DNA of 64,000 nucleotides. Origin: Deltaproteobacteria bacterium. Lineage in GTDB: Bacteria; Myxococcota_A; Polyangia; HGW-17. Both the position numbers and the translations under genes were made by a program. Location: assembly GCA_016937155.1 (NCBI GenBank), contig JAFGWM010000053.1, positions 79,495 through 143,494 of the forward strand, given 5' to 3'. Below, piece by piece: positions 19,003 through 28,700 of the stretch; the first letter of the stretch is position 1; every line of letters starts with the position of its first letter. The notes below the pieces were generated by a model, which was not told the DNA's origin, did no database searches, and saw only the letters and a list, made by a program, of their open reading frames with translations.

Positions 19003-19952
19003 TGTTCACTCCCGGAGGAATATTCAAAAAAAGCAATAACTGCCGGAACTCCTATTTCTTTTGTCTGTTTAAGACTGATTATAACTTCAGTAGCGATGTT
19101 TGGCGCAACATTTACTATGTAACTCTGAACTCTTCTGATAGTCAGGTAGATACCAAGGCCAGCGCCAATGGTTTTACGATCAATCTGTTCTTTGGAATAA
19201 AGACATTTTGAAATGTATGCCAGAACAGTTTTTTTATCAAGTGCCCCAAACCGGTCTCTGACAGCCATATATAGACCCTCCTGAGTTTCACTGTACCTCA
19301 GAGATACTGGTTTCGGTGAATCCATATTAACCCTTTTGTGAGGATCAATGTTTCCAAACATCATATTCCCGTCTTCTTCTCTTGGGGCATTGTAAAGGGC
19401 ATTCATTACAAGTTCTTCAGCTGCCTGTACAGCATGTTCACGACGAATTCTTCTCAGTCCCATATCACGGGCGACATCTCTGACTTTATCCAGAACAAGC
19501 TGTCTTCCCTGATAATCCTTAAAACGGAGATAGGATACTTCATCCTTTTCGGACAGATACTTTTCCATTCCAAAAATAGCTCCGGTAAAAAGTACAAGCA
19601 TGAGAGCCCTGAGATTACTCTCCCAGGTAAACTCTCTTCTCAGTATCTGATCAACATCATCAAGTTGCAAAAACTCAACAACAGTTTCCAGAGTAGTTTC
19701 AGAAGGTAAAACGGGAATTAACTTTCTATGAAAAGGTGAAACATCACGGGAAAATTCAAGAGCCATATTCTCTTCACCGGAACCTATTATCAACACACCC
19801 AGTTGATATTTGTCCAACTTATCCAGTCCATCCCATGAAACAGTCTGAACATTTACGCTGGAATTTACAGAGGCAATTATTTCCTCCACATTTCGTACCA
19901 GCGAACTCTCACATCCACTTACAATACAAACTTGAATTTTTGATTTTGCCAT
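18999..19952 (-). CDS. GHKL ATPase with receiver-like N-terminus (anti-sigma-kinase-like)
   Basis: 317-aa cytoplasmic protein. Residues 1-130 look like a receiver-type alpha/beta fold (IQVCIVSGCESSLVRNVEE, YQLGVLIIGSG) lacking a clear acidic pocket. Residues about 165-300 are an RsbW/HATPase_c_2-like ATP-binding domain: EELVMNALYNAP (N box), MAVRDRFGALD (G1 DxxG-like) and IGAGLGIYLTIRRV (G2). No HisKA helix is seen, so it is more likely a switch protein or Ser/Thr kinase of the anti-sigma-factor type than a classic histidine kinase. It lies 15 bases after the lipoprotein gene and overlaps bactofilin by 4 bases. Confidence 0.78.
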   Translation of the reverse strand: MAKSKIQVCIVSGCESSLVRNVEEIIASVNSSVNVQTVSWDGLDKLDKYQLGVLIIGSGEENMALEFSRDVSPFHRKLIPVLPSETTLETVVEFLQLDDVDQILRREFTWESNLRALMLVLFTGAIFGMEKYLSEKDEVSYLRFKDYQGRQLVLDKVRDVARDMGLRRIRREHAVQAAEELVMNALYNAPREEDGNMMFGNIDPHKRVNMDSPKPVSLRYSETQEGLYMAVRDRFGALDKKTVLAYISKCLYSKEQIDRKTIGAGLGIYLTIRRVQSYIVNVAPNIATEVIISLKQTKEIGVPAVIAFFEYSSGSEQ

Positions 19953-19967
19953 ATATTCCTCGAAATT

Positions 19968-20720
19968 TTAGAGGGGGGGCTCTTCTTCATCACGGTTTCC
20001 GGTTTTCACCGCAGGTTTTTTAACTTCCTTAGCAGGCTCAACATTTTTTGATTTACCGCTGTTATTTTTTACCACAACTTCAACTGCAGGTTTTTCAGTC
20101 TTTTTTACTTCAAGCGGTTTTGACCCCGGCATGGGAGTAAACTGTATGTTTGAAAATTTATATACAACAACAGCGCCACCCCTGAGATAACTTACTCTGC
20201 TAATTTTTCTGGAGTCTCTATCGATTTCGTTGACAACATATGTTTTATCTTCACGATTCAGAATATTTTTTTTAAGGGCACCGCTATAATGAACCAGAGA
20301 CTGAATAAGACATGGAAATTTGCCTTCCACTTCCTGAACAATTTTTTCTCTTTTTTTTCTGCGACCAACAATTTTCTTTACTACCACCTTATCAGCATAA
20401 CACTCAATAATTTTATGAATATTATTAGAGTTACCATTGGAATAATATTCCCAGCGTGACTGACCCTTTGAGTATGAATATTTTCCTTCTTCTCTGGCTG
20501 TCACTTTACCACCAGCCATCGCCTCAAGTGAAAAATCGCTTTCAACCTTCATTACTTCATCATAGTAATCAAGAACTTTGGATAATCCTGCCCATTTTCC
20601 TGAAGAATTTCCAGAGCTGTCTTCCAGTTTAGGATTTACGGTTGTAGGTTCTGTATTATCCTTTTTTGTACAAGACGCAGACAAAATAACTGCCAGAAAG
20701 AAAAATACTGCTGTTTTCAT
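19968..20720 (-). CDS. Lipoprotein with basic C-terminal tail, function unknown
   Basis: 250-aa predicted lipoprotein. Signal MKTAVFFFLAVILSASC with lipobox LSASC. The start ATG 20720 follows GGAGG with a 5-base spacer; upstream in-frame ATGs at 20735 and 20822 are not supported by such a site. Mature part: a beta-rich region (EGKYSYSKGQSRWEYYS, KVVVKKIVGRRKK) that could be LolA/LolB-like, then a Lys/Pro/Val-rich tail (KPAVEVVVKNNSGK, EVKKPAVK) likely to be disordered. First gene of an apparent operon with the GHKL ATPase and bactofilin, and preceded by a candidate promoter. Confidence 0.72.
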   Translation of the reverse strand: MKTAVFFFLAVILSASCTKKDNTEPTTVNPKLEDSSGNSSGKWAGLSKVLDYYDEVMKVESDFSLEAMAGGKVTAREEGKYSYSKGQSRWEYYSNGNSNNIHKIIECYADKVVVKKIVGRRKKREKIVQEVEGKFPCLIQSLVHYSGALKKNILNREDKTYVVNEIDRDSRKISRVSYLRGGAVVVYKFSNIQFTPMPGSKPLEVKKTEKPAVEVVVKNNSGKSKNVEPAKEVKKPAVKTGNRDEEEPPL

Positions 20721-21096
20721 GGGAACCTCCGCACGCATAATATCAAAACCACTGCATTTTGCAAATAGTTCAATGGAAAGCTGAATATATTCTTTATTTT
20801 TATTGTAGTATCTACGTAGCAATTTCAGAAAATCTCAAACAGATACTCTAAAATTTATTCCGGAATATAGTGTTGCCACATGCATTCGTACTGATTCTTT
20901 CTTATATCTTTCAAAATACTACCCTGAATATCTTAATTTTTATGGACTGATTCACCTTAAATCGTTCTATCAAAGCATCTGAAATGATTTTTTCTAATAT
21001 TCATTATTGTTTTCAATGTGTTGTATCATTTTTGAACAAAAACTTGCTTTGTAGATCTCTTGATGGCATATTGGCAAACCAGTGAGGAGTTTAATT
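20721..21096. other. Non-coding stretch of 376 bases between divergent genes
   Basis: Holds the candidate promoter at 20737-20764 for the minus-strand operon and, at its right end, GAGGAG as ribosome site for the gene at 21097. The middle is AT-rich with stops in all frames; no tRNA, clear hairpin terminator or riboswitch was seen. Confidence 0.6.
20737..20764 (-). promoter_or_regulatory. Candidate sigma-70-type promoter of the lipoprotein/bactofilin operon
   Basis: On the minus strand TTGCAA (20759-20764) is separated by 16 bases from TATTAT (20737-20742). Transcription would start about 10-15 bases before the ATG at 20720, giving a short leader that still holds GGAGG. Seen by pattern only. 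Confidence 0.4.
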
Positions 21097-21330
21097 ATGG
21101 TTGAAAATTTCAGTGCAGTTGAAAATAATTCATTTGATTTCCTTGCATCCAGACGGCTGCAGGATGATTTTTACAGAGCCATTTACAAAAGACTCTCCAG
21201 ACGGGGTGAGGAATTCCTGATGGAAAAAGTCAGAAAAGTTGATGAAATCGACACTCTTGACTCTATCCTTGAAGCCCTCCTTGAAGGCAAAAGTCAATTT
21301 CATATAAATTCCATTATCTCAGAGATTTGA
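21097..21330 (+). CDS. Small helical protein, function unknown
   Basis: 77-aa protein, not recognised. Start ATG 21097 has GAGGAG with a 7-base spacer; an in-frame ATG at 21082 lacks this. It is rich in charged helix-forming residues (ASRRLQDDFYRAIYKRLSRR, MEKVRKVDEIDTLDSILEAL), with no signal or membrane segment. It lies 169 bases before the large response-regulator/TPR gene on the same strand and could be linked to it, but there is no direct sign of co-transcription. Confidence 0.6.
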   Translation: MVENFSAVENNSFDFLASRRLQDDFYRAIYKRLSRRGEEFLMEKVRKVDEIDTLDSILEALLEGKSQFHINSIISEI

Positions 21331-21499
21331 TTTCTCTCCATCTGTTTTGTATCTGCTCCTGTTTTTTCTGTTAAATTCTTAAATACTTTCATGAAATACT
21401 AGGTTTTTCTTGATAAGAATCCTTTCATAAGGCATCATTCCTCTGGCTTTTATTGGAGTTTTTTAACTCTACATCGCTGTTGAAATATAAGGATGAAAA

Positions 21500-24400
21500 A
21501 TGGCTTTTAAAGTACTGATAGCAGAGGATGATCGACATACCAGAACCATTCTGGAACATATCTTTACAAAGGATCCTTCATTCAAGGAAATGGATATTGA
21601 ACTTCTTCTTGCAAGCGATGGTGAACAGGCGTTGAGGTATTTTAGAAGTCATGATCCAGATCTTATTATTTCTGATCTGTTAATGCCCAAAGTTGATGGT
21701 TTCGCATTTTGCAGGGCTGTGCGTGAATCTCCAAATGGTAAAGATAAGCCACTGGTTATTACAAGTGCCATATACAAGGAAACAGCATTACTAAACAGAC
21801 TCAGAGAAGAGCTTGGTGTTGTTTTTTTTGCAAAGCCTTTTCAGGTAAGAGAGTTCACCAGTGAGATTCTATCTCTGATCAAGGTAAAACCTGTCATTGA
21901 AAAAAAGACTGACTTTAAAACCAGAATTACCATGAGTGGTCCATTCAAAGGTTCACTTAATAACAAATGCCTCCCTGAACTGCTAATTGATCTTCATGAT
22001 ATTGATGCAACCGGAATATTGATTATTGAGAAAGGACGAATGAAAAAAGAGATTTTTTGTCAATTCGGACGTCCAGTTGGAGCAGAATCAAACATCAGGC
22101 ATGAAACTCTTGGAAATTATCTTGTAACCAAAAAGTTGCTCACCGAAAAACAGCATCAGGATATACTTATCAGGGCAAAGGATAATCGCATATCATTTTT
22201 AAGATCACTGATTGAATCAGAGGCTTTTGATGAAGAGTCCATTTTAAGATATCATTCCAGCCTGGTAAAAGTCAGAATAGTAAATGCATTCAAATGGTCT
22301 GAGGGTGACTACAGTTTTATCCCGGGAGATGATTTTTCAGATAGAATAACCAAATCTCCTGTTGACGTAATTTCTCTGGTTTTTGCAGGAATGAAACGGG
22401 TTTCCGATCTGGATGAAATCGCTGACAGGCTTAAAAGTGATTTACTCTCCACAATCACCATCACTGAAAGAGGAGACAAGCTTAAGGAAGAGTTTGTCAG
22501 AGTTTTTGAAAACACAGTTTTTAATCAGATTACTGGCGGTTCAACAAGCCTTGGAGAACTTTTGGGAACTGGACTTTTGCCCACAGAGGTATATTCCCAT
22601 ATTTGGACCCTTCTGAAAACAGGTATGATTTCTTTAAAGAGGGAGCCTGGACAAATACCATCCAATGTTAAAATTCCAATGGAAGATCCATACGGACTAT
22701 CAAGTCTCAAAAAGGCTGCAGTTAAAAATGATGACCATGAAGAGGAAATATCGATAGTTGTAAATATGCCTGTAAACCCTGATGCCGCGGATGCAGGCCT
22801 TATACTTGACATTCCAATGGAAGTGGAAAACTCACAGACAAGGGATCTCAGGCGGGAAGTCAGGGATTTTTATATTGCAATTCAGGATAAGGATTACTTC
22901 CAGATTCTTGAAACTGAAGAAGATGCCCCCCCTCAGGTTTATACACAAAAATACAATGAACTACTTAAAAAGTTTGATATAAGCAGGTTCTCAGATGTTG
23001 ATCTCGGGGCAGATCATACAAAGCTTGAAGAAATAATAGAGTTTCTAAATGTTGTTCATCAGGCATTAATTGATCCGGTGCGCAAAAAAGCCTATCTTGA
23101 GAAACTTCATTCTGACAGAGAAAACGATGCAGCAATACTTGATGCTGAAGTTCTCGCTAAAAAATCTGAAGAGCTTTTAGGCAGAGGTCAAAATAATGAA
23201 GCCTTAACCCTTATATCAAAAGCTCGAAAAGTAAATCCTGATGTTGGTGATTATCACGCACTTTATGCAAAGGCGCAGTATCTTAATGGTGAACCGGAGG
23301 ATAGCTTCATAAGTGCTCTTGTTCAGGCAATTGATCTTGAACCCGACAGCATACTTGTCAACTCGATTGCTGCTTCAATTTTTGAAGGATTATCCAAAAC
23401 AGATGATGCCGCCATCTATTATGAAAAGGTGCTGGAGATTCAACCTGAAAATGAGAAAGCTTTCAGTGCTCTTGATGCAATTTATACGGAAAAGGGAGCT
23501 TTCCGTGTTCTGGAAAGACTTCACAGACGTCTTATCCACCTTTGTGGATCACGACGGCCTCAGAGGACAATTTTTCTGGCTAAAAATCTCGCCAAACTAT
23601 ATGAAGTAAAACTGAATGATCTTGAAAAAGCTAAAGCTGCCTGGGAAATTGTTCTAAATGCTCTACCACACGATAGAGAAGCAAAAGACGCTGTAAAAAG
23701 GATTCGGACCTCACTTCAAATGGCCAGTGAACCACCTGAGCATCAGTATGAAAACATACTGAGACAACTTGCAACAAATCCTTTTTCCAAGGATCTTCTC
23801 AGAGCAGGATATCAGATTGGAAACAACATCAGCCCTGATTTGACTTTTCTCTTTGCACAGGCACTGATGGCTCTGGATTATGCGGATGATACAGAAAAGG
23901 CGTTTTATAACAGATATAATCCACCGTTTCTCCCCAGAGCATGGAAACAGATTGATGCGGATGTCTGGTCGAATATTACGGATGCTGACGATTTACCGGA
24001 GATAGGCAAGTTGTTTGAAACCATATGTCTCAATGTTCCGGAAGCGATGTTTTTTGAAAAGCATCCCGATTCACACAGACTACTTGAAAAACATGAATAT
24101 TCGCCCGAGATACTCAGGACCATTGAATACGTGTCATATCAACTCAATGTACCTTTTCCGGAGTTATTTACATCATCTGAAATTAATTCAATAGAACCAG
24201 GTACCCATGGTGCTGACATTGTAATTTATATCCCTGAACATTTTCTGAAAAATACTGATACTAAAATGATTGCAGCTCAGATTACACCTTGTCTGGCCTC
24301 GTTCTGGACAGGAAGAGCTCTACCTAGGATAACAAGCGGTAATAAACTACTACTTCTCCTTAAGGCTACTCTGGAATTTCTAGCTCCAAAGGGAATAGTC

Positions 24401-24691
24401 GACTCTGAAATTATCCGTATAACAAAACTGCTCTCCGCAGCTAACTCCGATTTAAAACTTCAACTTGGAGGAATATTTACTGAAATCACAGCAAGCAGGG
24501 GCAACATAAATGTCAGTCAATGGTCCAGAGGTGTATGGCAGAGCGGATTTAATCTTTCACTTCTTTTATCCCATGATCTTAAAACTGTACTTTCCCTGAA
24601 TGAAGAACACAGAGGGAGCATAATTAATTGGTCTGTATCACCATCACATCTTAATGCCAGAAAACTTCTCGGCATCAGCATTGATATATAA
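21500..24691 (+). CDS. Response regulator with receiver, DUF4388, J-like and TPR regions and a novel C-terminal domain
   Basis: 1063-aa cytoplasmic multidomain regulator. Residues 1-125: CheY-like receiver (VLIAEDDRHTR acidic pair, DLIISDLLMPKVDG phospho-Asp, ITSAIY, FAKPFQ). About 150-280: DUF4388/PatA-like region (FKGSLNNKCLPELLIDLHD, GILIIEKGRMKKEIF). About 450-540: a J-domain-like helix set (KDYFQILE ... FDISRF ... LNVVHQALIDPVRKKAYLEK) in which the HPD tripeptide is absent. About 550-740: TPR helices (EELLGRGQNNEALTLISKA). From about 778 to the end: a region shared with the 25768-30393 protein. Start ATG 21500 follows AAGGA. Receiver input with TPR output suggests protein-interaction control, as in myxobacterial motility or polarity regulators; the target is unknown. 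Confidence 0.85.
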   Translation: MAFKVLIAEDDRHTRTILEHIFTKDPSFKEMDIELLLASDGEQALRYFRSHDPDLIISDLLMPKVDGFAFCRAVRESPNGKDKPLVITSAIYKETALLNRLREELGVVFFAKPFQVREFTSEILSLIKVKPVIEKKTDFKTRITMSGPFKGSLNNKCLPELLIDLHDIDATGILIIEKGRMKKEIFCQFGRPVGAESNIRHETLGNYLVTKKLLTEKQHQDILIRAKDNRISFLRSLIESEAFDEESILRYHSSLVKVRIVNAFKWSEGDYSFIPGDDFSDRITKSPVDVISLVFAGMKRVSDLDEIADRLKSDLLSTITITERGDKLKEEFVRVFENTVFNQITGGSTSLGELLGTGLLPTEVYSHIWTLLKTGMISLKREPGQIPSNVKIPMEDPYGLSSLKKAAVKNDDHEEEISIVVNMPVNPDAADAGLILDIPMEVENSQTRDLRREVRDFYIAIQDKDYFQILETEEDAPPQVYTQKYNELLKKFDISRFSDVDLGADHTKLEEIIEFLNVVHQALIDPVRKKAYLEKLHSDRENDAAILDAEVLAKKSEELLGRGQNNEALTLISKARKVNPDVGDYHALYAKAQYLNGEPEDSFISALVQAIDLEPDSILVNSIAASIFEGLSKTDDAAIYYEKVLEIQPENEKAFSALDAIYTEKGAFRVLERLHRRLIHLCGSRRPQRTIFLAKNLAKLYEVKLNDLEKAKAAWEIVLNALPHDREAKDAVKRIRTSLQMASEPPEHQYENILRQLATNPFSKDLLRAGYQIGNNISPDLTFLFAQALMALDYADDTEKAFYNRYNPPFLPRAWKQIDADVWSNITDADDLPEIGKLFETICLNVPEAMFFEKHPDSHRLLEKHEYSPEILRTIEYVSYQLNVPFPELFTSSEINSIEPGTHGADIVIYIPEHFLKNTDTKMIAAQITPCLASFWTGRALPRITSGNKLLLLLKATLEFLAPKGIVDSEIIRITKLLSAANSDLKLQLGGIFTEITASRGNINVSQWSRGVWQSGFNLSLLLSHDLKTVLSLNEEHRGSIINWSVSPSHLNARKLLGISIDI

Positions 24692-24710
24692 ACCTGATTG
24701 ATTAACAAAA

Positions 24711-25316
24711 TTACAAAAAGGGATTGTTGATTTTTTCTTCGCCAATCAAAGTTGGCTCTCCATGTCCACTCAGAACCGTAGTGTATGGTGGTAGCGTAAA
24801 CAGTTTATGCTTAATGCTGTTTTCAAGTGATTTCCAGTTTCCCCCCCATAGATCAGTCCTGCCAACACCCTGATTAAAAAGAGTGTCTCCCGAAAAAACA
24901 ATATTTAATGATTTAACATAAAGACTTACACTCCCCGGACTGTGTCCAGGAGTATGAATAACCTGGAAAACATTAAATATCATATCTTTGTCGTAAAATT
25001 CAACATCCGGAATACCAAAAAAAGGCAATCCAAAAGCTGCAGATTGCTTGTCACATGACCTGTACATTTTTTCATCTTCGGGATGCAGATAGAACTTGGT
25101 TTCCGGAAAATAATTGGCTATTTCCATGGCGCCAAGAACATGATCAACATGGCCATGTGTGAAAAGTACACCTGCTATATTTTTTCCGGATTCTTTTAAA
25201 AACTTTTTCATTTCCTGAGGAGTTCCGGAAGGATCAATTATATAGGATACATCACCATCGCTGAGTTCATACATATTGGTAGCAATAGGACCAAGAACTT
25301 TTATTTTTACTTCCAT
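24711..25316 (-). CDS. Metallo-beta-lactamase-fold hydrolase (glyoxalase II-like, YcbL type)
   Basis: 201-aa MBL hydrolase. Metal ligands: THGHVDHVLG (HxHxDH), HTPGHSPGS, FSGDTLFNQGVGRTDLWGG (bridging Asp) and C-terminal LSGHGEPT. The short length and GRTD ... GHGEPT features fit the YcbL/glyoxalase II-like group that hydrolyses S-lactoylglutathione or related thioesters; the exact substrate is not shown. ATG 25316 is preferred over 25343 because GGAGG lies 9 bases upstream. It overlaps the zinc-ribbon gene by 10 bases, so the two are probably translated together. It converges on the response-regulator gene. Confidence 0.87.
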   Translation of the reverse strand: MEVKIKVLGPIATNMYELSDGDVSYIIDPSGTPQEMKKFLKESGKNIAGVLFTHGHVDHVLGAMEIANYFPETKFYLHPEDEKMYRSCDKQSAAFGLPFFGIPDVEFYDKDMIFNVFQVIHTPGHSPGSVSLYVKSLNIVFSGDTLFNQGVGRTDLWGGNWKSLENSIKHKLFTLPPYTTVLSGHGEPTLIGEEKINNPFL

Positions 25317-25750
25317 GTAAGAGAACCTCCACACTGTGGGCATTTTGATTCAGTATTTTCCACAAGAGACTGACAATAAGGACACTGGAGTTTTACAATT
25401 TCCTTAACAATTATTTTTTCAACCAATTGCTGTTTAGAGTTATTCTCAGGTGTCTTCCATGATTGTTGAATTATGGAAAGTAATGATGAGATAGTTTCCT
25501 TTTGATTTTTCCTGTTGCATTTTACACGAACATCACAACCGGAACCTTCAGTTGCGTCAAAATCCAGTGTAATTTTCAGACTTCCAATTCCAAAGAAAAA
25601 ATCAAAAAAACCACCCTTTTCTATTCTTACAACATACTCAACCTTGTCAGCTTCCTCAATGTGATACCCCTCTTTCCTCACAATTTTCAAAAACTCATCA
25701 AAGGCATACTCAACGCTGCAGTTCATTTTCAGTGTGTAAGACTCAGACAC
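25307..25750 (-). CDS. Protein with C-terminal zinc ribbon, function unknown
   Basis: 147-aa protein. Residues 1-95 form an alpha/beta domain not recognised (MNCSVEYAFDEFLKIV, GSLKITLDFDATEG). The last 30 residues are a zinc ribbon, CPYCQSLVE ... KCPQCGGSLTWK (two CxxC pairs). No signal or membrane segment. It follows the giant TPR gene by 17 bases and overlaps the MBL gene, so the three form a minus-strand operon. Confidence 0.7.
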   Translation of the reverse strand: MSESYTLKMNCSVEYAFDEFLKIVRKEGYHIEEADKVEYVVRIEKGGFFDFFFGIGSLKITLDFDATEGSGCDVRVKCNRKNQKETISSLLSIIQQSWKTPENNSKQQLVEKIIVKEIVKLQCPYCQSLVENTESKCPQCGGSLTWK

Positions 25751-25767
25751 GCTGATTATTTCCTAAC

Positions 25768-28700
25768 TTATTTAATGGCCAGACCAATTGCTTTTCTTAG
25801 CTCATAATATTCAGGACTGAGAACAAACTTAAGAATTTCAGAAACTCTGTCTCTTGATTTAATTCCAGTGATATTATCCTGTTCATCCAGAGTCATTGCA
25901 ACAGTGTGTTTCAGTTCCCCCGTAATCAGAGTTGCCGCTCTTAGCGATGTTCTGGCGTTGGCATTGATCCATCTGGCAACACTGTTGTCAATATCCCTGG
26001 TACTGAATTTTTCAATAAAGGGTTTTGTACTTTCCAGAGTAGCTGCAGGAACTGCATTCCTGAGGTGTTCCATTATCTTTTGGACCTCAGATTTTCTATC
26101 ATCAGGGAGGGAAGGTATTTTCCCTGGAACAGTGAGTTCAAGAACTGCATATAAACTGTTGAATAGACTTGTAGGTGTAGCTGCTGCTCTTCTATAGAAC
26201 CTTTCAGGTCTCAGATAAGCAAGTTCCCGAGCAAAATAGTATGCACTCTGCATCTGATCCATTTTCTGGAAAGCCTTTACATCAACCTTCCATGATGGCA
26301 AAAGAGCATTATCCTCTCTGGTGTTGGCAAGTTGAACCCTGAGTGGCAATCCTTCAGATTCAAAAAGCTCAGGTCTCACCTTTATAAGAAGTGTTTTACT
26401 GACGTACTCATATGCTCTTACCCAGTCTCGTTTATCCTTGTCAATATCAACCCTGTTTTTACGGTTAAATCCCCAAACACTGTGTGGCTTTGCCTCATAA
26501 AGAGCCATGAAATATCCCAATGCCCTGAAAATCATATTCAGATCATTGTCCTCTCCATCACTGCTCAGTAAAAGCCACTCATCATCATTGAGAATGGAGG
26601 TAGCCTTTGCCAGACCCTTTCCGGCATATTTGTCATAGAAGAGTTTTTCCTTGTCGCTGGCCTGATTATACATTGCCAGTACACCGCATAGATTCCAGGT
26701 CAGATCCTTGTCTTGTTTTGCGATGGATATATCGAAGAGCTTCCTTATAAGATCAATATTCTGAGGTTCCTCAGAGAGTACCTTCATATAAGCACTCTGG
26801 GCTTTATCAAGATGCTGAGGTCCAGCCTGAATATATAAATCCGCCAATCTCAAATGCTTTTCAGTGTCACCTGAAAGATTAGCAGCTGCTTCAAATGCTG
26901 CAAGAGCAGTATCCATATCCCCCATCTGCTCCATGTATACTTCACCGAGTGTTTCCCATATATTGACATCCTTTTGCAGTGCACTGTTCCTTTTCATCTG
27001 TTTTCTAATGGACCTGACCAAAGAATGCCAGTCTTCGCGCTTCTTATGTATCTGAATTATTCTTTCAAATACCTCTTCATTTTCGGAATCCTGTTCCAGA
27101 CAGACTTCGAATTGTTCGAGAGCACCATTTTCATCACCCATTTCCTCTGCATAAATAAGAGCAGCACTGTAGTGATATTTAGATCTGAGAAGTCCCGGTT
27201 CTTCAAGATCAGCAAGTTTTAAAACTGTAGAAACAACTTTATCCCACCTTTCGGTCAGGTGATATAAATCAAGAGCATCATTCAATACACCTCTGTCCCC
27301 TGGTTTAAGTGAAATTGCTTCTTCCTGCAGCTCAATCGCACTGTCCGGATCCTTAGCCGTGTCAATATAAAAACGAATCAACTCGCTGATCAACTCAAGT
27401 TTTTTGTCCAGATCCTCTTCTTTTTCAATTCTGCCAAGCTTAATTTTTGCTACCTTCTCATAATCCTGACTATCTGTTCTTAGTCGGACTACAGCTTCAG
27501 CAGCATCATTACAACCCGGATGGAATTCCAGAGCCTTGTCATAGAAACTTACTGCTTTAACAGTATCACCTTTAATTTCCTTTATTTTACCTAACTTGGT
27601 GTAAATTTCAGCTACCTGAATACTGGAAAGATTATCCCTGTGAGCAACTAAAAGGGCCTGATAGAGAGAAAGAGCTCCATCCCATTCTTCTCTGCGATCC
27701 CTTAATTCAGCCAGTTCCAGAAGAACATCAAGACTTGTGGGTTCCAGCTCTCTGGCTTTTTCAAGATAACTTGCAGCCTTTTCAATATCACCGGCACTTA
27801 ATGCAACTTTTCCAGCCTTGAGGAACATCTCTACTTTATCATGTTTTGGCATATCACCTATTTCAGTGACTATCACGTGAAGAAGCGGAGCAGCTTTCTC
27901 CCAGTCACTGATGTTGTAGTAATGCTCTGCAAGTATTCTTGTTGCTTTATCATGACCGGGAATCAATTCAATAAGTTTTTCATATAAAACAACGGCTTTT
28001 GTTAAATCTTCAAGTTTGTCACTGTAGATACTGGCCGCCTTGAACACCAAAGCGCTTTTCTCTTTTTCATTTGCATTTGTATCAAGCGCTTTCTCCAGAT
28101 AGTTCACACTTCTTGTCCATTGCCCCATCTCATAATAGGTATCGCCTAAAATTTCTAATATTTCAGAATCATTACTTAATGCAGCATTCGCCTTCTGAAG
28201 ATAGTCTTCAGCCTTTTCAAGTTCTCCAAGATTAAAAAGACATTTACCGGCATCCTTCAGATAGATCGCTCTCTCCTCACCGTCGGTGTCCTCGCTAAGT
28301 TTCTCAAGGTATTCAAGGGCAGAGGAATAATCATCATTTTTCATGTAAGCAGATCCCAGAAGTTTCCAGGTGTCAGCACTATTCCCCTTCAATTCCTGAC
28401 TTTCTTCCAATACACTGACAGCGCCATCAATATCTTTCATTTTATTAAGTAGAGTTTTACCCAGTTTACGAAGGATTTTTGATTTAGGGATATTATCGTG
28501 CAGAACCTCTGAATGCTTTCTCAGTGTTGCACAGAGTTCTTCATACTGTTCTTCAGATTCATAGATATCCTCAAGCTGTGAATAAATATCCTCTTCTTCA
28601 GGCCTTAACAGAATCACCCTTTCATAATTTTCTGCTGCATTTGATCTCATTGTGGGGTTCAGCAGATATTCAGCAGCCATTCTCTTGTAAAGATTGACCT

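Noticed and set aside
21064-21080. TGGCATATTGGCA read as a possible sigma-54 promoter
   Set aside because: The GG and GC elements are 3 bases too close for a -24/-12 promoter.
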